Below, in pieces: positions 25,760 to 34,734 of a stretch of DNA of 64,000 bases. A program made the translations under genes and the position numbers. Source of the stretch: Nocardioides sp. Root122 (GTDB lineage: Bacteria; Actinomycetota; Actinomycetes; Propionibacteriales; Nocardioidaceae); the NCBI RefSeq assembly GCF_001425025.1, contig NZ_LMDE01000012.1, positions 186,101-250,100 on the forward strand, given 5' to 3'. Every line of letters begins with the position of its first letter. Position 1 is the stretch's first letter. The notes under the pieces are model-generated. The model saw nothing but the letters and a program-made list of their open reading frames with translations. It had not been told where the DNA came from and searched no databases.

Positions 25760-27619
25760 TCAGCGACCGAAGAACTCCCTCGGCGTCACGACCTCGTAGG
25801 CCGCGGGGTCGGCGGTGCACCCCTTCGCCAGCTTCTTGGTCAGGCGTTCGGGGTCGTGCTTGGTGAGGACGGTGACCCCGCCGTTCCAGGACGTGATCGC
25901 CCAGCAGAGCCCTGCCGGGTCGCGGGAGTTCATCGTGTAGGCGGGGAACCGGATCGGGTCGGCGATGCCGTAGGCCCCGGCCTCGAGCAGCCAGAAGTTG
26001 GTCTGGCTGTCCTCGCCCTCACCGCCGGGTGGTCCGAAGTAGGAGGACACGACCGTCTTCGGTTCCACCGCCATGATGTCGAACATCTCGTCGTAGACCG
26101 CGTCGAGGTTGCTGTCGTGCAGACGGACCGGGGTGAAGACCCCGCTGACGGTGACCGGGCGGTTGGGCGGGCTGAGCTGGAAGAACAGGGCGTAGACGAT
26201 GCCGAGGGTCAGCAGCGCCCCGCTGCCGCGCCAGAGCCGGCGGGCGGCGCGGGCGACGTAGGGGTAGGTCTCGGCGAAGCCCACGAGGGCCGCGACGGTG
26301 ATGGCGATCCAGGCGAACTTGACCGGGTAGTAGCCCCAGAAGGGGAGGTCCTGCGCCTGGCGCGCGCGTCCGAGCTGGAGCAGCACCAGGCCCGCCGCGG
26401 GTGCGGCGACCCAGAAGCCCCACTGCAGGTCGGCGTCGACGCGGCGGTGCAGCACCACCAGCGCCACCGCGGTCACGGCGAGCACCCCGATGACCCAGTG
26501 CTGGTCGAGCGGGGGGTGGGCGCCGTCGGCGCCGGGGACGCCGCCCTGCGCCCTCAGGTCGCGCAGCGTGACCAGCAGGGCGTACGCCAGCGCTCCCGCG
26601 AGCGTCGCCAGCGGCAGCACGAGCGCCCGGCCCGCGTGGCGGAGCGCACGTCGCTGCCGCACCGCTGCCGCGACGAGCAGGAAGGCCGGGATCAGGAGGG
26701 TCGGACCCCACGCGATGGCGGAGGCCCAGGTGGCCAGCACCAGGCCGGTCACCGCCGTCACGGCGTGCCGCCGCTGCTCGGTCCAGCACAGCCACGCCAG
26801 CGCGAGCATCAGCATGCCGGGCGTGGCGTTCTGGTAGCCGTAGCCGAAGACGTAGCCGCTGACGCACCACAGCCACGGGATCAGACCGGCCGCCACGCCG
26901 GCAGCCACGCGCTGGGGAGATCCCACGGGGAGCCGGCGGAGGGCCATCATCGAGCCCAGGACGCTGAGCAGCGCGACCAGGGCGAGCATCATCACGCCGG
27001 AGCCGGTGACGATCTGGCGCACGGCCTCGGCCGGGGAGTCGAGGTCGAGTCCTGGGGCCGCCCAGCTGCCGTGGAGCACGGTGGCGAGGGGCGCGCCGTT
27101 GCCCTGGGAGCGCAGCAGGCCGCCCTGCTGCACGAACTCCCGGTTGAGGATCATGTTGTTGGCCGAGTCGCCCTGCATCGACCACCCGAGCCAGCTGCTC
27201 GTCGAGGTGTACGCCGTCCAGCCGAAGTAGCAGGCCAGGGCGAGCGGGACGAGCCCGATCGACACCAGGTCGCGGACCCGCGGGCGGTACCAGGTCCCGG
27301 CGGGCAGCCGCGCGACCAGCGCGACGTGGACCAGCGCCCACGCGCACCACGCGATCGCGCTGTCGGTCGCCAGCGACCAGCCCACGTGCGGGGCGAGCCA
27401 CGACAGCACGACCTGGAGCACGGTCAGCGCCAGCAGCACCACCGCGGTCGAGAGGTGCCAGCCGACCCGCGGGGCGTGCGCGGCGATGGAGACGCCCAGC
27501 GTGACCGCGACCACGGGCAGGGCGGTGTCGAGGGTGGCCGAGGCGACCACGGACACCAGCACCAGCAGAGCCAGGGCCAGCGGCGTGGCCAGGCCCTTGC
27601 GGCCCTCGGTTCCGAGCAT
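25760..27619 (-). CDS. large polytopic membrane protein, possible GT-C glycosyltransferase
   Basis: 619 aa from ATG 27619; GTG at 27622 is equally possible behind the GAGGGGGAAG ribosome-binding site. About 12-13 membrane helices, a Trp-rich loop (TSTSSWLGWSMQGDSANN) after the fifth helix, and a C-terminal soluble domain of about 120 residues (FDIMAVEPKTVVSS to the end). The arrangement fits GT-C enzymes that use polyprenyl-linked sugars, but I see no decisive catalytic motif. A TAGCCT hexamer near 27661-27656 (minus strand) may be its -10. Confidence 0.6.
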   Translation of the reverse strand: MLGTEGRKGLATPLALALLVLVSVVASATLDTALPVVAVTLGVSIAAHAPRVGWHLSTAVVLLALTVLQVVLSWLAPHVGWSLATDSAIAWCAWALVHVALVARLPAGTWYRPRVRDLVSIGLVPLALACYFGWTAYTSTSSWLGWSMQGDSANNMILNREFVQQGGLLRSQGNGAPLATVLHGSWAAPGLDLDSPAEAVRQIVTGSGVMMLALVALLSVLGSMMALRRLPVGSPQRVAAGVAAGLIPWLWCVSGYVFGYGYQNATPGMLMLALAWLCWTEQRRHAVTAVTGLVLATWASAIAWGPTLLIPAFLLVAAAVRQRRALRHAGRALVLPLATLAGALAYALLVTLRDLRAQGGVPGADGAHPPLDQHWVIGVLAVTAVALVVLHRRVDADLQWGFWVAAPAAGLVLLQLGRARQAQDLPFWGYYPVKFAWIAITVAALVGFAETYPYVARAARRLWRGSGALLTLGIVYALFFQLSPPNRPVTVSGVFTPVRLHDSNLDAVYDEMFDIMAVEPKTVVSSYFGPPGGEGEDSQTNFWLLEAGAYGIADPIRFPAYTMNSRDPAGLCWAITSWNGGVTVLTKHDPERLTKKLAKGCTADPAAYEVVTPREFFGR

Positions 27620-27699
27620 CACGACGTGCTTCCCCCTCTGTCCATCGATCCGGAAGGCTACAAGTTGCCGCCGGAGGCGTCTTCTCGGCGGCGTCCGAC

Positions 27700-27705
27700 T
27701 ACCGT
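27700..27705 (+). promoter_or_regulatory. -10 element TACCGT for the DUF2344 gene (leaderless type)
   Basis: Ends 6 nt before GTG 27712. It gives this gene its own promoter now that it is separated from the radical SAM gene. Confidence 0.5.
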
Positions 27706-27711
27706 GGCGCC

Positions 27712-28440
27712 GTGCCACAGCAACAGCCCGAGCAGCAGGCCCCGCCGGTCCAGCGCCTCCGCGTGCGCTACGCCAAGCGCGGACGGCTCCGCTTCACCAG
27801 CCACCGTGACTTCAGCCGCGCCTTCGAGCGTGCAGTCTTCCGTGCGCGGGTGCCGATGGCGTACTCCTCGGGCTTCAACCCGCACCCCCGGATCTCCTAC
27901 GCCGGCGCCGCACCCACCGGCTCGGCCAGCGAGGCCGAGTACCTCGAGCTCGCGCTCTCCGAGGTCGTCGTGCCGGCCGACGTCCACGCGATGCTCGACG
28001 AGTCGCTCCCTGACGGTCTCGACGTCCTGGAGGTCGTGGAGTCGCCCGGCGGGTCGCTGGCCGACCTGCTCGAGGCCAGCCGCTGGCGCATCGACCTCGC
28101 CGCCGACCGCGACAGCACCACCGCGGCGGTCGAGCGCTTCCTGGCGGCCGACGAGGCCCTCGTGGAGCGGATGACCAAGAAGGGCATGCGCGAGTTCGAC
28201 GCCCGGGGGGCGGTCGTCTCGCTCGCCGTCCTGCCGTCCGACGACGTCGCCGGGAGCCGTACGTCCCTGGACGTGGTGCTGCGGCACGGCACCCCGGCCG
28301 TACGACCCGACGACGTGCTGCGCGGGCTCGAGGCCGTGGCCGGCCTGGCGGCCGGTGAGGCGCCGCTGATGACCCGGCTCGCCCAGGGCCCCCTGCTCCC
28401 GACGGGTGAGATCGGCGACCCGCTGGCCGGTCGCGCATAG
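27712..28440 (+). CDS. TIGR03936/DUF2344 radical SAM-linked protein
   Basis: 242 aa, GTG start. The family signature is RLRVRYAKRGRLRFTSHRDFSRAFERAVFR..., then MAYSSGFNPHPRISYA and EYLELALSE. This is the standard partner of the TIGR03960 radical SAM protein and is adjacent or fused to it in most genomes. Here 11 kb of glycan genes lie between them. Substrate unknown. Confidence 0.92.
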   Translation: MPQQQPEQQAPPVQRLRVRYAKRGRLRFTSHRDFSRAFERAVFRARVPMAYSSGFNPHPRISYAGAAPTGSASEAEYLELALSEVVVPADVHAMLDESLPDGLDVLEVVESPGGSLADLLEASRWRIDLAADRDSTTAAVERFLAADEALVERMTKKGMREFDARGAVVSLAVLPSDDVAGSRTSLDVVLRHGTPAVRPDDVLRGLEAVAGLAAGEAPLMTRLAQGPLLPTGEIGDPLAGRA

Positions 28441-28763
28441 GGACTCGTCGGGCGGGGTGTGCGATACTCGCCACGTTCGACGTCCCCGACACCGTCGGGA
28501 TCCCGTCGAGCCGACGACGTTCTCGCCGGTCACACCAGTGCCCGGCACCCCGGAGGGGTGGACGTCACCGGACCGCGACGCGGCCCCGGGGTTGGTGACA
28601 GCGACTCCGACCAGGGCCCGGCGACCGCGGCAGGTGACCGACAGCCGCCGGTGACGCACACGCGGAGGGTGTCGCCGCCACAGAAGCTTTGCGTCCCCGG
28701 GATCGCTCACGCGTGAGAGTGGACGCCGTACCCGGCACCCGTGCGGTGCCCGAGGAGCACCAC
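28441..28763 (+). promoter_or_regulatory. rne leader region (323 bp without a gene)
   Basis: A GATACT hexamer at 28463-28468 is the best -10 candidate, which would give a 5' leader of almost 300 nt. GTCACC/GGTGAC arms about 40 nt apart (around 28562-28602) could form a long-range stem. No ORF with convincing codon use and no known riboswitch core was seen. In other bacteria the rne leader is the site of feedback by RNase E, so the length is suggestive. Confidence 0.45.
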
Positions 28764-31700
28764 ATGCTCGATTCCGACCAGCCCGACAACACCACCGACG
28801 CCGGGACCTCCCAGGCCGGCAGCGAGACCGCCGCAGAGGTGCCCGCCGCCCCCGTGGTCACCCGGCGCACGCGCAAGTCGCCGGCCAAGAAGGCCGCCGC
28901 ACCTGCCGAGACCGCGACGGAGCCGACCGCCCCCGAGGCCACCGACGCACCGGTCGCGAAGAAGACGGCCGCACGCAAGGCACCCGCCAAGAAGGCCGCT
29001 GCCAAGAAGACCGCCGCCAAGAAGACCGCCGCCGCCGAGCCGGTCGTGACCCCCGAGGCCACCGAGTCGCGCGTCGCCGACGCACCCTCCGAGGAGCCTG
29101 CGAAGAAGACCGCGGCACGGAAGGCGGCCAAGGCGCCCGCCAAGCGGGCTGCGAAGAAGACCGCTGCTCCTGTCGAGCCCGTCGCGAGCGACGTCGCTGC
29201 GGACGACTCCACCGACTCCTCCACTGACGCCGCCACCGGTCACGCCGTGCTGTTCCAGGCCCCGGTGGTCACCAGCACGCGACGGACCCGCAAGAAGGCC
29301 GTGGCCCCGCCGGTCGAGGACGCCACCGAGGACGCCACCGAGGAGCCCACCGAGTCCGGGACGGCTGCTCCCGAGTCGGAGCAGCCGGCCGACGGGTCGC
29401 GGTCCGGCTCGCGGTCCAGGTCCGGTTCCCGGTCCGGCAGGAAGTCGGGCAAGAAGTCCGCCGCGAAGAAGGTCGCCGACACCGAGTCCGACGAGGACCT
29501 CGCGGCGCTGACCGACGACGAGGACGAGACCACCGAGTCCGCCGAGACGACCGGCGCGGCGACCACCGAGGGCCAGGACGCGGAGGGCCAGGACACCGGC
29601 TCCACCGAGTCCACCGAGGACGCCGACGACGAGGGCGAGGGCGGTCCCGCCCGACGCCGTCGCCGCCGCGGCGGCCGCCGGCGCCGCAAGGCCGGGGACG
29701 GCGGGGGCGAGGGCACCGACGCCGACGACGAGGCCTCCGACGAGACCGCGTCCGAGTCCGACTCCGCCACGGGCGACGACTCCGACTCCGCCGACGGGGC
29801 CGACTCCGCGGAGGGCAACGGTGAGGGCACCTCCCGCCGTCGTCGTCGCCGGCGTCGCGCCGGCGAGGAGGGTGGCTCGAACGACGACGAGCCCAACACC
29901 GTGACGCGGGTCCGCAGCCGTCGTTCGGCCGAGGACCAGATCACCGCCGTCGCCGGCTCCACGCGCCTCGAGGCGAAGAAGCAGCGTCGTCGCGAGGGCC
30001 GCGAGGCCGGCCGCCGGCGCGCCCCCATCGTGAGCGAGGCCGAGTTCCTGGCCCGCCGCGAGGCCGTCGACCGGGTCATGGTCATCCGCCAGCGCCACGA
30101 CCTGACCCAGATCGGCGTGCTCGAGGACCGGGTGCTCGTCGAGCACTACGTCGCCCGCGAGTCGCAGACCTCCATCATCGGCAACGTCTACCTCGGCCGC
30201 GTGCAGAACGTGCTGCCCTCGATGGAGGCCGCCTTCATCGACATCGGCAAGGGCCGCAACGCCGTGCTCTACGCCGGTGAGGTGAACTGGCAGTCGCTGG
30301 GCCACAAGGAGGGCTCGCCGCGCAAGATCGAGTCGGTGCTCTCCAGCGGCCAGATGATCCTGGTCCAGGTCACCAAGGACCCGATCGGCCACAAGGGCGC
30401 CCGCCTCACCAGCCAGATCAGCCTGGCCGGCCGCTTCCTCGTCTACGTCCCGGACGGCACCACCTCCGGCATCTCGCGCAAGCTGCCCGACACCGAGCGC
30501 AACCGCCTCAAGACGCTCCTCAAGGAGATCGTCCCCGACACCGCCGGCGTGATCGTGCGCACCGCGGCCGAGGGCGCCAGCGAGGAAGAGCTGACCCGCG
30601 ACGTGGAGCGGCTCAAGGCGCGCTGGGAGGACATCGAGAAGAAGTCGGGCAACAAGGGCTCCGGCCCGCAGCTGCTCTACGGCGAGCCCGACCTGACGCT
30701 GAAGGTCGTCCGCGACCTGTTCACCGAGGACTTCTCCAAGCTCGTCATCGAGGGTGACGACGCCTGGGACACCGTCCGCGGCTACGTCGAGTCCGTCGCT
30801 CCTGACCTGGCCGAGCGCGTGGAGAAGTACGAGCGCAACGGCGCCGGCGACGTGTTCTCGACCTACCGGATCGACGAGCAGATCCACAAGGGCCTGGACC
30901 GCAAGGTCTGGCTGCCCTCCGGCGGCTCGCTGATCATCGACCGCACCGAGGCGATGACCGTCGTCGACGTCAACACAGGCAAGTTCACCGGCTCCGGTGG
31001 CAACCTGGAGGAGACGGTCACCAAGAACAACCTGGAGGCGGCCGAGGAGATCGTGCGCCAGCTCCGGCTGCGCGACATCGGCGGCATCATCGTCGTCGAC
31101 TTCATCGACATGGTCCTGGAGTCCAACCGCGACCTGGTCGTGCGTCGCCTCGTCGAGTGCCTGGGCCGCGACCGGACCCGTCACCAGGTGGCCGAGGTCA
31201 CCTCGCTCGGCCTGGTGCAGATGACCCGCAAGCGGATCGGCACCGGCCTGCTCGAGGCCTTCAGCGAGAACTGTGAGCACTGCCAGGGACGCGGGGTGGT
31301 CGTCAAGGACCAGCCCGTCGACCCGAACGCGAAGTCCGAGGACGGCGAGGGCCGGCGCAGCAGCCGGCGCCGCGGCCGTCGCGGTGCCTCGGGTGAGGGC
31401 GATGGCAACGGAAGTGGAAACGGCAACGGCAACGACAAGCAGGCCGAGCACCACGCCCCGTCGCCGAAGGACGTCGCCGCGATGGCCCGCCACGAGAAGC
31501 CCGCGGACGAGGCGCCCGGCGGGTCCGGGGACGACGCCGACGACGCCGACGACATCGAGGCAGCCGAGGTCACCGCGCCCAGCGTGGCGGCCGAGCCCAC
31601 CGAGCCGACGACCGCTCCTGTCGCACAGGACGAGCCGTCCGCGGCCACCCGGGTGGAGACGCCTGCGGAGACCACTGCGGACACCACTCCGGAGACCCCG

Positions 31701-32123
31701 GTGGAGACGCCGGCCCACGAGGCCCGGGCCGACGCGGTGGCGGAGCCCGCCGCGGAGACCCCGGCCGAGACGACCGCAGGGACCACCACAGGGACCACCG
31801 AGTCGACCACCGCGGGCAGCACCGCTGAGCCGGTCGCCGACGAGGCGCCCGCCGAGCCCGAGAAGCCGCGGGTGGTGACCCGGACGCGTCGCCGCTCCGC
31901 GAGCCGTCCTGCCGGCCCCCCGGCCCTTCCCGCCCTGTCCGAGTCGCGACCCGTGTCGTCGGGCGTCACCGGCACGCTGCCGGACTCCGGCGCCGTCGAG
32001 CCCGGCACGGCCGGCGTCGAGCCGGGCGTGGGCACGCCGGCGGCGGGGGAGGAGTCCGACGCCGCCGATGCGCCCAGCGTCGGGCACGTCCCGATCAAGA
32101 AGAAGGGCTCGCGCAAGCGCTGA
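28764..32123 (+). CDS. rne: ribonuclease E/G
   Basis: 1119 aa. ATG 28764 follows a GAGGAG ribosome-binding site; the in-frame ATG 28689 does not. Residues about 1-430 are low-complexity: Lys/Ala-rich histone-like blocks, acidic Ser/Asp tracts and basic RRRRRR clusters. The S1 domain starts near 440 (RQRHDLTQIGVLEDRVLVEH). The catalytic DNase I-like part has Asp735 (VVDVNTGKFTG) and Asp779 (VVDFIDM) as magnesium ligands. The zinc-link Cys837/Cys840 (NCEHCQGRG) supports dimer-of-dimer assembly. The last 280 residues are disordered. It starts mRNA decay and matures rRNA. Confidence 0.95.
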   Translation: MLDSDQPDNTTDAGTSQAGSETAAEVPAAPVVTRRTRKSPAKKAAAPAETATEPTAPEATDAPVAKKTAARKAPAKKAAAKKTAAKKTAAAEPVVTPEATESRVADAPSEEPAKKTAARKAAKAPAKRAAKKTAAPVEPVASDVAADDSTDSSTDAATGHAVLFQAPVVTSTRRTRKKAVAPPVEDATEDATEEPTESGTAAPESEQPADGSRSGSRSRSGSRSGRKSGKKSAAKKVADTESDEDLAALTDDEDETTESAETTGAATTEGQDAEGQDTGSTESTEDADDEGEGGPARRRRRRGGRRRRKAGDGGGEGTDADDEASDETASESDSATGDDSDSADGADSAEGNGEGTSRRRRRRRRAGEEGGSNDDEPNTVTRVRSRRSAEDQITAVAGSTRLEAKKQRRREGREAGRRRAPIVSEAEFLARREAVDRVMVIRQRHDLTQIGVLEDRVLVEHYVARESQTSIIGNVYLGRVQNVLPSMEAAFIDIGKGRNAVLYAGEVNWQSLGHKEGSPRKIESVLSSGQMILVQVTKDPIGHKGARLTSQISLAGRFLVYVPDGTTSGISRKLPDTERNRLKTLLKEIVPDTAGVIVRTAAEGASEEELTRDVERLKARWEDIEKKSGNKGSGPQLLYGEPDLTLKVVRDLFTEDFSKLVIEGDDAWDTVRGYVESVAPDLAERVEKYERNGAGDVFSTYRIDEQIHKGLDRKVWLPSGGSLIIDRTEAMTVVDVNTGKFTGSGGNLEETVTKNNLEAAEEIVRQLRLRDIGGIIVVDFIDMVLESNRDLVVRRLVECLGRDRTRHQVAEVTSLGLVQMTRKRIGTGLLEAFSENCEHCQGRGVVVKDQPVDPNAKSEDGEGRRSSRRRGRRGASGEGDGNGSGNGNGNDKQAEHHAPSPKDVAAMARHEKPADEAPGGSGDDADDADDIEAAEVTAPSVAAEPTEPTTAPVAQDEPSAATRVETPAETTADTTPETPVETPAHEARADAVAEPAAETPAETTAGTTTGTTESTTAGSTAEPVADEAPAEPEKPRVVTRTRRRSASRPAGPPALPALSESRPVSSGVTGTLPDSGAVEPGTAGVEPGVGTPAAGEESDAADAPSVGHVPIKKKGSRKR

Positions 32124-32130
32124 GCTCCTC

Positions 32131-32176
32131 GAGGTCAGCGAGCAGGCGCGACGGAGTCGCGCTCATCGCTGGCCTC
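32131..32176 (+). terminator. compound hairpin terminator after rne
   Basis: An outer 11-bp stem (32131-32141 with 32166-32176, one G-U pair) encloses a perfect 7-bp inner stem (32146-32152 with 32156-32162) with a GGA loop. It lies 7 nt after the rne stop. Confidence 0.75.
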
Positions 32177-32210
32177 TGAGGACGCTCGTGCCGGCACCAC
32201 GGACGTCGTT

Positions 32211-32240
32211 TTGCCCGGCCGCCACCCGATCCCGTAGTCT
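32211..32240 (+). promoter_or_regulatory. rplU-rpmA promoter
   Basis: TTGCCC (32211-32216) and TAGTCT (32235-32240) with an 18-bp spacer match a housekeeping sigma promoter. The predicted leader is about 125 nt, long enough for the feedback control seen in many ribosomal protein operons. Confidence 0.65.
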
Positions 32241-32371
32241 TGTCCCTCGGTGTTCGATCACCAATCCTGCGCACCCGCCCCGCGGCCGCACCTCGCCCGA
32301 AGTCCAGGCGGTGTCGTGCGCAGACCCCAAGTTCTCAGACCCGCAGTTCGTATCAAGGAGAGTGACTCGCC

Positions 32372-32671
32372 GTGTACGCAGTCGTGCGCAGTGGCAGCAA
32401 GCAGCAGAAGGTTGCCGTGGGCGACGTCATCGAGATCGACGCGATGGCCGCCGCCGGTGACACCCTCACCCTTCCCGTGGTGATGGTGGTCGACGGCGAC
32501 AAGGTCACCGCGACCGGCCTCGACAAGGCGAGCGTGACCGTCGAGGTCACCGGCCGCACCAAGGGCCCGAAGATCATCATCCAGAAGTACAAGAACAAGA
32601 CCGGTTACAAGAAGCGCCAGGGTCACCGCCAGAAGTACACCCAGGTCAAGGTCACCGACATCTCCCTCTGA
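32372..32671 (+). CDS. rplU: 50S ribosomal protein L21 (bL21)
   Basis: 99 aa, GTG start with AAGGAGAG upstream. The sequence runs YAVVRSGSKQQKVAVGD... to the conserved rRNA-binding KNKTGYKKRQGHRQKYTQVKV near the end. It is the first gene of the classic rplU-rpmA pair, followed by obgE. Confidence 0.98.
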   Translation: MYAVVRSGSKQQKVAVGDVIEIDAMAAAGDTLTLPVVMVVDGDKVTATGLDKASVTVEVTGRTKGPKIIIQKYKNKTGYKKRQGHRQKYTQVKVTDISL

Positions 32672-32724
32672 GCGTTCGCTCGAGGTCGGCTCGTCTCTCT
32701 CCACAGATACCTAAGGACTGAACA

Positions 32725-32979
32725 ATGGCTCACAAGAAGGGTGCTGCGAGCACCAAGAACGGTCGTGACTCCAACGCGCAGCGCCTCGGCGTGAAGCGCT
32801 TCGGCGGCCAGGTCGTCGGCGCCGGCGAGATCATCGTCCGCCAGCGGGGCACCCACTTCCACCCGGGCACCGGCGTGGGCCGTGGCGGCGACGACACCCT
32901 GTTCGCCCTGCAGGCCGGCGCGGTCGAGTTCGGCACCCGCCGCGGCCGCAAGGTCGTCAACATCACGCCCGTCGACTGA
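32725..32979 (+). CDS. rpmA: 50S ribosomal protein L27 (bL27)
   Basis: 84 aa. [20 protein letters not shown] start, whose N-terminal tail reaches the peptidyl transferase centre, and the [21 protein letters not shown] core. There is no cleavable N-terminal extension like that of Firmicutes. Followed by a repeat-rich terminator region. Confidence 0.98.
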   Translation: MAHKKGAASTKNGRDSNAQRLGVKRFGGQVVGAGEIIVRQRGTHFHPGTGVGRGGDDTLFALQAGAVEFGTRRGRKVVNITPVD

Positions 32980-33005
32980 GCCTGCGAAGTCGACAGCAGG
33001 GCGGG

Positions 33006-33145
33006 AGATTGAGGAGAGCTCGGCTCAGATCCGAGCTTGCGAGGAGCTGAGCGACTCGTCTCGAAGTCCGACCACACAGGGCGTCCCGATCGGGGCGCCC
33101 TTCGTGGTTTCGAGGCTCGCTCCGCTCGCACCTCAACCACCGAGA
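33006..33145. repeat. paired palindromic intergenic repeats between rpmA and obgE
   Basis: The 5' element (GATTGAGGAGAGC... CGACTCGTCTCGAAG) and the 3' element (GGTTTCGAGGCTCGC... CACCTCAACC) are partly inverted copies of each other: TTGAGG pairs with CCTCAA and CTCGA with TCGAG. A terminator hairpin sits between them. I recall similar GAGG/CCTC palindromic elements scattered in Nocardioides intergenic regions; copy number cannot be checked here. Confidence 0.5.
33081..33102 (+). terminator. hairpin terminator of rplU-rpmA
   Basis: 9-bp stem (33081-33089 with 33094-33102, one G-U pair), GATC tetraloop, followed by a T-containing tail. Confidence 0.75.
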
Positions 33146-33162
33146 GCAAAGAAGGAACCACC

Positions 33163-34734
33163 ATGGCCCTCCCCACCTTCGTCGACCACGTCACGCTGCA
33201 CGTCGCAGCCGGACGGGGCGGGAACGGTGTGGCCTCGGTGCACCGCGAGAAGTTCAAGCCCCTCGGCGGCCCCGACGGCGGCAACGGCGGTCCCGGCGGG
33301 TCGGTGATCCTCGAGGTCGACACCAGCGTGACGACACTCGTCGACTACCACCACAGCCCGCGGCGCAAGGCCGAGCACGGCGGCCACGGTGCCGGCGGGC
33401 ACCGCAACGGGGGGCACGGCAAGGACCTCGTCCTCCCGGTGCCCGACGGCACGCTCGTCAAGGACGTCGAGGGCAACGTGCTGGCCGATCTCGTCGGTCA
33501 TGGCACCACCATCGTGATCGCCCAGGGCGGCCGTGGCGGCCTCGGCAACGCCGCCCTCGCGTCCTCCAAGCGCAAGGCCCCCGGCTTCGCCCTCCTGGGC
33601 GAGCCCGGGGACGAGCTCGACGTACGCCTCGAGCTCAAGGTCGTCGCCGACATCGGCTTGGTCGGCTTCCCGAGCGCGGGCAAGTCGTCGCTGATCGCCG
33701 CGATCTCGCGGGCGCGGCCCAAGATCGCCGACTACCCGTTCACCACCCTCGTGCCCAACCTCGGGGTGGTCACCGCCGGCGAGACGACGTTCACCGTCGC
33801 CGACGTGCCCGGCCTGATCGAGGGCGCCGCGGAGGGTCGCGGCCTGGGCCACGACTTCCTGCGCCACATCGAGCGCTGCGCCGCGCTCGTGCACGTCGTC
33901 GACACCGCCTCCATCGAGCCGGGCCGCAACCCGGTCGACGACCTCGACGTCATCGAGGGCGAGCTCGCCCGCTACGGCGGCCTCGAGGATCGCCCGCGCC
34001 TGGTCGCGCTCAACAAGGTCGACGTCCCCGATGGCCAGGACATCGCGGACATGGTCGTGGAGGAGCTGCGCGGGCGGGACCTGCGCGTCTTCGAGGTGAG
34101 CGCCGCGTCGGGCGCCGGCCTGCGCGAGCTCACCTTCGCGATGGCCGAGATCGTGGCCGCGTCCCGCGCCGAGCGTCCCGAGGTCGAGGCGCAGCGCATC
34201 GTGCTCCGCCCACGCGCGGTCGACGGCGGTGGCGACTTCGAGGTCACCCAGACCGAGGACGGCTGGCGCGTGCGCGGGCCCAAGCCGGAGCGCTGGGTGC
34301 GTCAGACCGACTTCAGCAACGAGGAGGCCGTCGGCTTCCTCGCCGACCGTCTCAACCGCCTCGGGGTGGAGCTCAAGCTCACCCAGATGGGCGCGCAGGA
34401 GGGCGACACGGTCCTCATCGGCTCCGAGGACAACTCGGTGGTCTTCGACTTCAAGCCCAGCATCGAGTCCGCGGGGGCGGAGATGCTCGGTCGCCGCGGT
34501 GAGGACGAGCGGCTCCGCGAGAACCGTCCCGCCCGCGACCGGCGTCGCGACATCGCCGAGGCGATGGAGACCAAGAGCGAGGAGGAGGCCCGCGCCGACG
34601 TGGCCCGTCGCCTCGACGCGCAGCGCCGCGCGAAGGGACCCAACCGCAGCACCGGCTCCTCCGGCGTCGGCCCGATGTCCTACGAGATCGGCTCCAAGGA
34701 CGACCCCGACTGGGACGGCAGTGACGACGACTGA
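33163..34734 (+). CDS. obgE: Obg/CgtA GTPase
   Basis: 523 aa; ATG 33163 with GAAGGA upstream, rather than the longer frame starting at 33037. An N-terminal Gly-rich Obg fold ([25 protein letters not shown]), a G domain with G1 [11 protein letters not shown]3 DVPGLIEGA and G4 NKVD, and a C-terminal OCT domain (about 360-430) plus a charged tail. It is a ribosome-associated GTPase for 50S assembly and stress control. It overlaps proB by 14 nt. Confidence 0.97.
   Translation: MALPTFVDHVTLHVAAGRGGNGVASVHREKFKPLGGPDGGNGGPGGSVILEVDTSVTTLVDYHHSPRRKAEHGGHGAGGHRNGGHGKDLVLPVPDGTLVKDVEGNVLADLVGHGTTIVIAQGGRGGLGNAALASSKRKAPGFALLGEPGDELDVRLELKVVADIGLVGFPSAGKSSLIAAISRARPKIADYPFTTLVPNLGVVTAGETTFTVADVPGLIEGAAEGRGLGHDFLRHIERCAALVHVVDTASIEPGRNPVDDLDVIEGELARYGGLEDRPRLVALNKVDVPDGQDIADMVVEELRGRDLRVFEVSAASGAGLRELTFAMAEIVAASRAERPEVEAQRIVLRPRAVDGGGDFEVTQTEDGWRVRGPKPERWVRQTDFSNEEAVGFLADRLNRLGVELKLTQMGAQEGDTVLIGSEDNSVVFDFKPSIESAGAEMLGRRGEDERLRENRPARDRRRDIAEAMETKSEEEARADVARRLDAQRRAKGPNRSTGSSGVGPMSYEIGSKDDPDWDGSDDD

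Noticed and set aside
16661..27705. Glycan cluster as a mobile element
   Set aside because: No integrase, transposase, tRNA target, flanking direct repeats or obvious base-composition shift could be seen; an insertion is inferred only from gene order.
25475..28174. Plus-strand frame of about 900 codons
   Set aside because: Runs antisense to the 619-aa membrane protein gene and through an intergenic region; its translation is Arg/Gly/His-rich noise.
28707..32087. Minus-strand frame of about 1126 codons opposite rne
   Set aside because: Low-complexity Gly/Arg/Leu translation with no domain; a mirror of the repetitive rne coding sequence.
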